In this document: piece after piece, positions 8,701 to 15,647 of the stretch | How the letters are laid out: each line of letters opens with the position of its first letter | Numbering within the stretch: the first letter of the stretch is position 1 | Assembly (NCBI GenBank): GCA_039815055.1 | Contig: JBCCAA010000009.1 | Span: forward strand, 1-55,139 | DNA: 55,139 nucleotides | From: UBA5336 sp039815055 | GTDB taxonomy: Bacteria > Pseudomonadota > Alphaproteobacteria > Caulobacterales > Hyphomonadaceae | Direction of reading: 5' to 3' | Position numbers and translations under genes: made by a program | The notes under the pieces: model-generated | The model's input: the letters and a program-made list of their open reading frames with translations, nothing else | Database searches by the model: none | What the model was told of the DNA's origin: nothing

Positions 8701-11700
8701 CCGACCATCGCGGGAATAGGTCACACCAGTCTCTGCGTCCGGGAGCGGCCAAACCCACTCACCGACACGAATGTCCACACGTCCAAGACGGCTCGCAAGG
8801 ACTTCCGGGTCCAATTCGTCTCCGGCCACTGGTGTTATCGCAGTGCCGTCCAGTCCGGCATCATCCAGCAGGGATGGCCCAATCGGCGCGCCCGACAAGC
8901 TTAAGCGACCATTGGAGATGTCGCCGTCCGGACCGGGCTGTTCACGCAGGCGAGACAGGTCTCGGCTCACGGTTTCGCCAATCAGGCCTTCATAGGCCAG
9001 GGCCTGGTCCAACATGGCGTCTGGCGACAGGCGCGCGGCGCGTTCGGCAGCAATCCGCTGGATACGGGAGTCAACACCGCAGGCCTCGTCTGCCGGACAA
9101 GCCAGCGGGAAATCAGCACGGTGGAGTTCACCGGCGATCAGATCAACGAACCGCGCCTTGCCGCCACCCGCCTGGCGGGCGGTGTGTTCTGATGGCAGGA
9201 AGCCGCTGACCAGGGTTTCAGGATCAAGGCGTGCAACGCGCATGCCCGGCTTGAGACCATACAGGGAATAGCGGCCAAGTTCGTCGGTTTCGACCCATGT
9301 GCCGTCTTCGAGCCAGATCCGCGCACCGGGCAAACCCACCTCATCTTCATCGCGCAGGCCATCGCCATCCGCATCGGCCCAGACGGACCCGATCAGATAG
9401 GCACGGTCAGAGAACAGGCCCTCATCTGACACCTCCACCGTTTCGCGAGCCCGGAAAGAACGCGCGAGCACGCCGCCACCGGTCATGGCCTCAGCCATGG
9501 CAACATTAACGGTGTTCCCGCTGCGCGCATCGGCGCCAACCTGCATGCGATATAGAATGGTTTTGACGTCCCCGATGTTCAGACGCCCCACCGGGAAGGT
9601 GAGCGCGCGACCAGGTCCGCGCATGGCCTCCAGCGGTTGGCCGTCCAGGCGCACCGTGCCATCCAGGAATCTCAGGCCGGGCGCTGGGGCGTCCGTAATC
9701 TCAGCGTCCAAGAGCACAGCGTTGGTGTTGTTCTGCACGGTCAACGTATATTCGACGGTGTCACCAAACTGAACGGTTTCGCGGTCAGCCTCTTTCTCAA
9801 GCGATAGCTGTCCAAGGGTGAGGTCGGGATCAAGCGGGACATCGATGATCGGCGGACCGTTCTCGAAGCTCGCGGTGAACACGCCAGCATCCAAGTTGCC
9901 CGAATAGCCGTCTCGACCATAGGAGCGTCCATCAACAACCCGGCGTCCGGCAAAGACCGACTCCGCCACAATCGAAGGGAAACTATAGTCTTGCGGCGCG
10001 GCCACATCGACATAGTAGAGCCCGCCATCCAGGCGTGGAATGACATAGGTGCCGGTTGAGTCGGTAAACTGAACCGGGTGCGGCGCGCCTGTGTCTGGGT
10101 CCACGGCGATTGTGCCATCGGTGTTGCGAACGGTGACTTCGGCGCCGGCTACCGCATCAAGACTGGTGGAATCAAACACCACGCCAAGGGGATCCACCAC
10201 TGCGGTATCGATGAGGACGGCTTGCGTACCGGGATCGAAAATGGTGGCCCGCAACCGGTCACCAGAGACAGATTGCAGCACGCAATTGCCGATCGCCTGC
10301 GGCCCGCACGCACTGCCCTGGCCACGGTCAGACTCCGAAAGGCGAAAAGCCACTTCAGCTCGGAAAAGACCGGTATTGGCACCCGTCTCAAGAAGGTTCA
10401 CGAGCACCGTGTCACCGGTCTCACGCGATTCCACCTGAACACGAATAAAGCGCTGCTGGAACTGCGTTTCAGAGATCGCGGCGGACGTGTTCAGACTGTT
10501 CGAGCGCGCCTCCAGGTACACCCCGTCGCGCGCCAGCGTATAGCCTGGAAACGTGTCGAGGCGGTAGACCGGGGCGTCGCGGTAATCGGAATCGACCGGG
10601 TGGCGCGGCGCAGTCGGAACAGCCTCAGACGGATCGGTTGACTGGGTGGGCGGACTGGCCAGTCCCAGCGACGCACGCCGGATCAGTTGCGAGGGTTCAA
10701 GGAACCGCAGCTGCGCTTGGTTGGCGCCAGCGCCGCCAGCGGCCACTGAGTTACAGGTCTCATTGGACACCGCGTCTACGGACCCGTCGCCATCCAAGTC
10801 TGCCGTGATCTGGTTGGTGATCACCGTGCCCGGTGTGATGTCATCATTCACGCGCACATCGAAGGTGAAGCTGGCCGATTGGCCGGGCGTCAGAAGCGAT
10901 TCTGGTACAAAATGCGCCACCACAACAGGCCGGGCTGATGGCGAGACGCTGGAATAGCTGCGCCAGGCCTGGCCGTCTTCAGCGCTGCGCACCACACGCA
11001 CCGATCCCGCCGGAGAAGGAGACGCGCCATCGGCGAGCACCAGTTCTGTATTCGGCGGGATGGCATCCTCGATCAGCAGGCCGTCGCGGCTTACACCATC
11101 AATGGAGACCTCGCGTACGAAGGGGGACAACTGGTCCAGATTCACCATGTCGAGCGTGTAGTTGACGATCGATCCAGCGCCGATGGGAACCGCACAGACG
11201 GGAAAAGCACTCTTGCTGATCGAAAACTGGCGCTCTGCCATCACTTCAATCGTGTCGGCTCGGCTACGCGTTCGGGCTGCGTCGACGCGAGAAACCGCGC
11301 TTATACGGAGGGCGTAGTTCGAGCCGGTAAGGGCGTTGCCGGGCACGCGCGCGGTGATGACAAGGGCGATGGCTTGTCCAGGCAGAAGCTCTTCAGTTTC
11401 GACAAGCAACGGCTCATCAACATCGGCCACGCCATTCTCATTCAGATCTTGAATGATGGTGATGGTATCTGGCAGCGCCACGCCGTCCACCGCAGCAACG
11501 GAAAGGCCATAACGGTCCGCCTGATTGCCGGTATTGCGCAAGAGGTGAGGCAGCTGGACCAGTTCCATCGGACTTGCAAGCCGATACGTTTCGGTCAGCA
11601 ACTCAAAGTCCGCGAGCAAAGACACCTGCACGGTGGCAATGGACGAGGTTACCTCGAAGCTACGATCCGTAGACGGATCGAAATATGTGGCTTGCGCCTG

Positions 11701-11802
11701 GTTGCGAATAACCGTGCCAGCCGGAGTTCCCGCCGCCGCGATGCCAAAGGCACCGACGAGGGCCGCGAACCCTGCCACCACGGCCTTGAAGCCGTGTCTC
11801 AT
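5731..11802 (-). CDS. giant multidomain secreted protein with C-terminal outer-membrane beta-barrel
   Basis: 2023 residues. After a signal peptide (about 1-24, ending AAAG) comes an N-terminal module (GTVIRNQAQATYFDP) shared with the two mid-sized cluster proteins. Next are beta-sandwich repeats, a carboxypeptidase-regulatory-like domain (about 538-620), a DUF11 repeat (about 660-770), an SdrD-B-like domain with a calcium-loop-like DADGDGLRDEDE (about 795-870), and an invasin-like Ig stretch (about 1100-1245). From about 1255 to the end, alternating amphipathic strands with YYPIYGDAG and KLYVRVDKG resemble a large outer-membrane beta-barrel. The ATG at 11802 is preferred over the adjacent GTG because AGAGGA lies at proper spacing. 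It is the last gene of the cluster. An anchoring or translocating role is inferred; no known secretion family is recognised. Confidence 0.8.
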   Translation of the reverse strand: MRHGFKAVVAGFAALVGAFGIAAAGTPAGTVIRNQAQATYFDPSTDRSFEVTSSIATVQVSLLADFELLTETYRLASPMELVQLPHLLRNTGNQADRYGLSVAAVDGVALPDTITIIQDLNENGVADVDEPLLVETEELLPGQAIALVITARVPGNALTGSNYALRISAVSRVDAARTRSRADTIEVMAERQFSISKSAFPVCAVPIGAGSIVNYTLDMVNLDQLSPFVREVSIDGVSRDGLLIEDAIPPNTELVLADGASPSPAGSVRVVRSAEDGQAWRSYSSVSPSARPVVVAHFVPESLLTPGQSASFTFDVRVNDDITPGTVITNQITADLDGDGSVDAVSNETCNSVAAGGAGANQAQLRFLEPSQLIRRASLGLASPPTQSTDPSEAVPTAPRHPVDSDYRDAPVYRLDTFPGYTLARDGVYLEARSNSLNTSAAISETQFQQRFIRVQVESRETGDTVLVNLLETGANTGLFRAEVAFRLSESDRGQGSACGPQAIGNCVLQSVSGDRLRATIFDPGTQAVLIDTAVVDPLGVVFDSTSLDAVAGAEVTVRNTDGTIAVDPDTGAPHPVQFTDSTGTYVIPRLDGGLYYVDVAAPQDYSFPSIVAESVFAGRRVVDGRSYGRDGYSGNLDAGVFTASFENGPPIIDVPLDPDLTLGQLSLEKEADRETVQFGDTVEYTLTVQNNTNAVLLDAEITDAPAPGLRFLDGTVRLDGQPLEAMRGPGRALTFPVGRLNIGDVKTILYRMQVGADARSGNTVNVAMAEAMTGGGVLARSFRARETVEVSDEGLFSDRAYLIGSVWADADGDGLRDEDEVGLPGARIWLEDGTWVETDELGRYSLYGLKPGMRVARLDPETLVSGFLPSEHTARQAGGGKARFVDLIAGELHRADFPLACPADEACGVDSRIQRIAAERAARLSPDAMLDQALAYEGLIGETVSRDLSRLREQPGPDGDISNGRLSLSGAPIGPSLLDDAGLDGTAITPVAGDELDPEVLASRLGRVDIRVGEWVWPLPDAETGVTYSRDGRFMAAIRPGMEPVLYVDGEPQSGETLGSIVENREVGAQVAAWYGIELDAGRYTVDVRAVDMFGNLRVLASTEVVRPGAATELVIDTVGSEIAADGVSAAEFVLRVLDENGAPALGRHFITVSADLEGRDEPVSFVGQDVQPAVPGFQVRLDHGAALLALRAPDRPGTARIIAGNDGTLSAEIVLDFKTVARDLMAIGVVDLTAQGFDLSGDLEPADSELFPESFETDGRVAFFLKGRVRGDVLLTAAYDSEASRRDGLFRDIDPEAYYPIYGDAGERGFEAQSRSKLYVRVDKGVHSAMFGDFRTDVFGGEALTRTRRALTGINAFTGDDNWVLQGFVAEADSTSRTERLRGSGLALNITLPGAPLVANSETLTIETRFRDTPGLVASETALVRFADYLLDDETGRLTLKAPIPSFDEFGNPVFLRATYETRGDDTDDLVVGIRYEHSENGRRIFAGFNFDESEAGLDDRTSGSIGIEQTLAAGVIYAEIGSMDIHDDLGTNDFDNAVRLGADVTVAGGQLTVEAAQAGLAFDNPDSPILAGRREVRAEYNTLIDQITGLSLIASHSLDIESDNGRSIIEGRIERQFADWSIAAGPRHVTQDTSDQVTDYTAGVVRVSRDLRIGERPGSTYAELESAIGDIGTRLTLGADAIVHDSTRVYAAHRIIDELPEQTFVNGLTSSQTNISQGRTLFGVETGILPATDVYGEWRQGGSLDGNTGEAAYGIRAQWELTEGVSIAPQLEITEIFDDGGNAAAAQDSAAISVALADRRSRRARRSLRVEARTSNTSTFYAMRSAWAQRFNPVISGAVKLDVARDNIFNAPDTERIRATLGVARRPADEAATDVFALYQWSREQASGFERDVHIVSTHANRQFGAEWTLSGRLAAKIEDGNGYDATAQLASTRLTREFNRSWDGEIRGAVRSVDWGDSTQTSVGAAVAWKPHEDVRLALGYNAIGFRDRDLDPSRYSAQGVFTQISMMIDETWFGWLQP

Positions 11803-11888
11803 CACCCAATCCTCTGCGCCTCATTTGTCGGACGCGTTTGTTTGGTCAGGGTCAGGTCAGCTTCTGCTGCCGGAGCCTCTAGTCATAA

Positions 11889-11908
11889 CCGCCCCACTGT
11901 TGGGGCGG
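11889..11908. repeat. GC-rich stem-loop between cluster genes
   Basis: CCGCCCCA, loop CTGT, TGGGGCGG: eight perfect pairs in the 155-base gap between the 1006-residue and the barrel genes. On the minus strand it is followed by TTATGACT, which is not a proper T-run. It may act as an mRNA processing or attenuation hairpin that sets different levels for the two genes. Confidence 0.45.
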
Positions 11909-11957
11909 CCTGGGCAGCCGTTTTGACGGCCCGGAAGGTCTTCAGCGCCGTGGCGCC

Positions 11958-14900
11958 CTATTCCACTTCGGTGGAGAAGCGCACTGTGACGCTGGCACCC
12001 GATGCAATCTCGCCAGCGGTCACGACGGGCGCGCCGCCCTGGCCAAGCGTGAAGCGGATGTCACCGGCTGAAACCTCGCCTTCGTCATCGCTGAGCGTGT
12101 CCGAAAGTGTGGTGAACGTGCAGGCGGCCGTAGCGCCCTGACCTGCATCGCCGAGGCAAACGCGCAGGGTGTCATCCACATAAGTGGAGAAGGCCGGTAC
12201 AGCGTCGGTAATGTTGACGTTGCTGATCGTATCGACACCGGAGTTCGTGGCGACCACCTGCCAGACGATACACTCGCCCGGCGCCGCAGTGGATGCGGTC
12301 TGGGTGAACGCGCCATCGGGACCCAGGTCGGCGATTGTATCAATGGCGTTGGCAGACCCATCTGCACAGTCGGCATTGACCGATGCGGTTTTCACCATGC
12401 GCAGCTGAGCCTCGACCACCTCAGACCGGTCAATGTTGGTCACGTCCGTACCGCCATTATTGTACGACGCGGTGACGGTCAGGATATCGAGCTGACCGTT
12501 CGGTGCGCTGGTTGGCGCAAAGGTGCGAACCACGAAGTTGAGGCTCTCACCGGGATCAAGCTCCAGCGTATTGCCGGCACCGAGCGTGCCCGCCACGAGC
12601 GTGCCCGTAGCATCGGTGTAGTAGACCGTTCCACCGGTGGTCAGGGACGCAAACGGTGTATCCGCCGTGCCGTCGCCATCGGTGTCCACCAAAAGGTTGT
12701 TGGACCAGCCCGATGTGCCATTGACCGCTGACAGCGTAATGGCTTCGGTGGTGTTGCCATCGTTCTGCAGTGTGTGCGGATAATCGATGGAACCGCCGGG
12801 CTGCACCTGGCCGGAATTGTTCTGTAACAAGGTGATCTCTTCATTCGGCAGGACATCCACCGCATCAAGTTTCACATCGCTCGCACCGGAGTTTACAGAG
12901 ACAACCCGGAAGAAGATGCCGTAATCGCCATCGCTGTCGGAGTTGCCATCAACGTCGTCATTCCCGGCGCCGTCGATCACAAAGCTGCGGTCGGCAATGG
13001 CCTGGGTCTCAATAGATGGGATCTGGACTTCAGCCGTGATGGCAAGCTCACCACCAGCAGCAATCGAAGGCGTCGTCGTAATGACACCGCCGCTACTATC
13101 GCGGAACGTGACGCCCCACCCCGTGGGGAGCGAGCCCAATGTCGAGCCTATGAACGACCCACCCGCACTCAGTTGGAAACTGTCAGCAACCAGGCTGTCA
13201 TTCTCGATCACGAGCGGGAAGGTGACACTGTCGCCCGGATTTGCGGTCTCGGTCGTGATCGGCGCCGCGTCGTTGTTGTAAGCGTGACGGTTGGTGCCTG
13301 TGTCGTCATCTGCGTCAGCGGCAGCACCGTTTGAAAGGTCAACGGTTGGCGCGTTGATGGTGAGGATCAGGCCTTCTGCATCGTCATTGGCCGGGGTTGA
13401 AGACGGATCAGCGCTCGACTCGGCGACCAGGTCATAACTGGCGTTCGTGTCTGCGCCGCTGCCGGGAGGCAACTGAGCATGGACCACAACGGTGAGGGTT
13501 TCACCCGATGCCATTGGACCGGTATCGACGCCACCTTCACCATTGGTGTTGAGGAGTTGAACCGTGCTGGTGGCGTTCCAGATTGTGAAGCTGGTACCGA
13601 GCGGGAAGCTTGCGCTGTCAATGATCGACAGTTCGAACGTGTCTGTGCCATTGCCCGTATTCTGGATGGTGTGCGTGAAGTAGACGAGTTCACCCGCCTG
13701 GACGGTGTCGACTTCCTGCGTGTTGTTGATGGCGCCATCGTCATCACCGCCATCATTGGCGGTGTCATCCTCACCAGCGCCGGTGTCGGACACGACCACA
13801 TTGTAAATTTGCGGAACGGTGTCAGTGACCAGGTTTGATGACTGGTCGCCATCATCCGTATTCGGATCACCGTCGACTTCGCCGGAGACGTAAGCGCGGT
13901 TAAGGATGTCGTCCCCAGCTCCAAATGTAGTCGTTGGGTCATACTCAACCGTGAAGTTCAGTTCGATCGACACGCCGGGGGCAAGAACATCGTCGAAGCC
14001 ATAAACACCGGGTTCGGCGCCGGAGTTGGAGATCGCTCCGTCATTGTCGAGGTCGACGCCGAAGTCCGCCTCGGTCACGTCGGTGTTGCCGTCGGCATTG
14101 AGGTCGAGCGATAGAACGGTTTCCGAAAGATCGGCAGAAACGGCATTTACATCGCTGGTATCAATGGCCGTGCCGAAACCGGACTGATTGACGCTGACCA
14201 ACGTGGTTCCTGCCGGAAGCGCGTCATAGATGATCACGTCTTCAGCCGTGCGGTTACCGGTGTTGGTCACCGTGATCGTGTAGTCGATCTCGTTGTTTGC
14301 GATGTCGTGCACAGACGATTTGATGATGTTCAGAACGGCGTCGCCCGAAATGGTCGCAACGTCCTGGTTGGTGTTGTCGAGCCCATCGGCGCCTTTGCTG
14401 GTGGTCAGGTCGGTGACCGTGCCATTAGCCGAGGTAACGTTCAAAAGGGCGCCAAACGTGTCGCCATCGGTGGCGGTTGGCGTCAGGCCGGCCACCACGA
14501 GTGAGACCTGGCGCGTTGCCGGGTCGTTCGGGTTCAGCGTCACGGTGGTCGCTTCGGGTTCACCGGCATCGACCGTGCCATTGTCGTTCAAGTCGACATA
14601 GACGCGCAGATCACTGAAATCGCCATCATCACCGGCCACGTCGGCGACACTGATCGTATAAGTGTCTTCGCCATTGCCGGTATTGGTCAGGATGTGCTGG
14701 AAGTAGACGGTCTGGTTTGACGCAACGGTTTTCGCATTGTCGCTTTCAAGCGTTGCGAAATAAACCTGGCGCACCTCAACGGTCGCGAGGTTAGACTGTG
14801 AGGTGTAGTCATTTCCAAGGGAGTCGCGATAGGTGGCAGTGGCCTGGTTTTGAATGGGCTGACCGGCCTCGGTAAGGGCGGTTGCGTGTTGCCCGGACAA

Positions 14901-14978
14901 ACCGGCCATAAGGGCGCTGGTCGCAACACAGGCATAAAGGGCTCGGCGTCCGAGCTTTTCTGGAATTCGAATTGTCAC
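11958..14978 (-). CDS. secreted DUF11/TIGR01451-type repeat protein, 1006 aa
   Basis: The signal peptide (about 1-34) is followed by the shared N-terminal module (PIQNQATATYRDS, then an ESDNAKTVAS and LTNTGNGEDTYTISV block). A chain of beta-sandwich repeats with DUF11-like features (ITVTNTGNRTAEDVIIYDALPAG) comes next. Aspartate-rich loops (DLNDNGTVDAGE, DLDNDG, DTDGDGTAD) look like calcium sites. The C-terminus has the two modules shared with the other cluster proteins: residues about 712-856 (NNSGQVQPGGSIDYPHTLQN) and 857-1006 (PGECIVWQVVATNSG, PAFSTY, ending VRFSTEVE). The start is GTG at 14978 behind GGGAGAG. It is very acidic and predicted to be extracellular. A terminator lies between it and the upstream 151-residue gene. 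Confidence 0.85.
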   Translation of the reverse strand: MTIRIPEKLGRRALYACVATSALMAGLSGQHATALTEAGQPIQNQATATYRDSLGNDYTSQSNLATVEVRQVYFATLESDNAKTVASNQTVYFQHILTNTGNGEDTYTISVADVAGDDGDFSDLRVYVDLNDNGTVDAGEPEATTVTLNPNDPATRQVSLVVAGLTPTATDGDTFGALLNVTSANGTVTDLTTSKGADGLDNTNQDVATISGDAVLNIIKSSVHDIANNEIDYTITVTNTGNRTAEDVIIYDALPAGTTLVSVNQSGFGTAIDTSDVNAVSADLSETVLSLDLNADGNTDVTEADFGVDLDNDGAISNSGAEPGVYGFDDVLAPGVSIELNFTVEYDPTTTFGAGDDILNRAYVSGEVDGDPNTDDGDQSSNLVTDTVPQIYNVVVSDTGAGEDDTANDGGDDDGAINNTQEVDTVQAGELVYFTHTIQNTGNGTDTFELSIIDSASFPLGTSFTIWNATSTVQLLNTNGEGGVDTGPMASGETLTVVVHAQLPPGSGADTNASYDLVAESSADPSSTPANDDAEGLILTINAPTVDLSNGAAADADDDTGTNRHAYNNDAAPITTETANPGDSVTFPLVIENDSLVADSFQLSAGGSFIGSTLGSLPTGWGVTFRDSSGGVITTTPSIAAGGELAITAEVQIPSIETQAIADRSFVIDGAGNDDVDGNSDSDGDYGIFFRVVSVNSGASDVKLDAVDVLPNEEITLLQNNSGQVQPGGSIDYPHTLQNDGNTTEAITLSAVNGTSGWSNNLLVDTDGDGTADTPFASLTTGGTVYYTDATGTLVAGTLGAGNTLELDPGESLNFVVRTFAPTSAPNGQLDILTVTASYNNGGTDVTNIDRSEVVEAQLRMVKTASVNADCADGSANAIDTIADLGPDGAFTQTASTAAPGECIVWQVVATNSGVDTISNVNITDAVPAFSTYVDDTLRVCLGDAGQGATAACTFTTLSDTLSDDEGEVSAGDIRFTLGQGGAPVVTAGEIASGASVTVRFSTEVE

Positions 14979-15072
14979 AGCCCATACTCTCCCTGGCTTT
15001 TCACGCTTGGGTTGTGCTCTCGAATAGTAAAAAATTTGGAAATGTTACTGCACTTTGACCGGCGAGATCGGC

Positions 15073-15078
15073 ATTATA
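15073..15078 (-). promoter_or_regulatory. candidate -10 element for the 1006-aa gene
   Basis: A perfect TATAAT on the minus strand lies just after the terminator of the 151-residue gene and about 95 bases before the GTG start. The -35 region is poor (CTGGAG at 16 bases, inside the terminator stem), so a sigma-70 promoter is only plausible. Confidence 0.35.
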
Positions 15079-15080
15079 GT

Positions 15081-15116
15081 TCATAAAAACAGCGCTCCAG
15101 TTTACCTGGAGCGCTG
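15081..15116 (-). terminator. intrinsic terminator after the 151-aa gene
   Basis: An eleven-pair perfect stem, CAGCGCTCCAG with loop GTAAA and CTGGAGCGCTG as read on the minus strand, is followed by TTTTTATG. It lies about 50 bases beyond the stop of the 151-residue gene and splits the cluster into an upstream three-gene unit and a downstream pair. Confidence 0.85.
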
Positions 15117-15165
15117 AAACTGAACGATCATTCAGAAAGACGGCGCCGGCGACGCTGAAGCGCGT

Positions 15166-15621
15166 TTATTCTACGCTAACGCGATAGGCGAACTGCCAGC
15201 TGTCGCCCGGCGCGATCGCTTCATTGGTCGACCAGCGCACCAGGTCATAATCGCCGATATCTGCAAAAACGCCGGGGCTTGTTTCCAGCGGGGGCACGCC
15301 CCAGTTTTCGCCGCCATCGATGCTGGCTTCGAAGGATGAAGAGATGACGGTGTCGTTCGAACCAAGTTCCAGATCGGTGGCGTCTGGAACTGGGGCGCTA
15401 ACCACGAGACCGCTCAGCGGGACTTCGCCAATATTGGTGTAAGCCAGACGGTATTCGACCATTGCGCCAGGCGCGACATCCTCGATCAGTGTCAGGGTTT
15501 CTTCCCCGGCATCGTCATATCCGACAAGCCAGGCCGTCATTTCGCTCTCAAGCGGACCGTCCGCCAGGGCTGGAAGGGCCATCGCAACGGCGAGGGCAGC
15601 GGCAGTGAGGGTCTTCAACAT
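15166..15621 (-). CDS. small secreted single-module protein of the DUF11-type cluster
   Basis: 151 residues: a clear signal peptide (MLKTLTAAALAVAMALPALA, cleavage after ALA) and then one beta-sandwich module with the pattern APGAMVEYRLAYTNIGEVPL, a SAPVPDATDL segment, and a terminal strand APGDSWQFAYRVSVE. This arrangement is the same as the last module of the 2860-, 929- and 1006-residue proteins (PG..V......N.G, a proline-containing strand, final V.VE). The ATG follows AAAAGGAG at ideal spacing, 26 bp after the 929-residue gene, and a strong terminator follows. It could be a capping, adaptor or minor subunit; that role is inference. Confidence 0.85.
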   Translation of the reverse strand: MLKTLTAAALAVAMALPALADGPLESEMTAWLVGYDDAGEETLTLIEDVAPGAMVEYRLAYTNIGEVPLSGLVVSAPVPDATDLELGSNDTVISSSFEASIDGGENWGVPPLETSPGVFADIGDYDLVRWSTNEAIAPGDSWQFAYRVSVE

Positions 15622-15647
15622 TTAAGGCTCCTTTTCAAAGACCAGGA

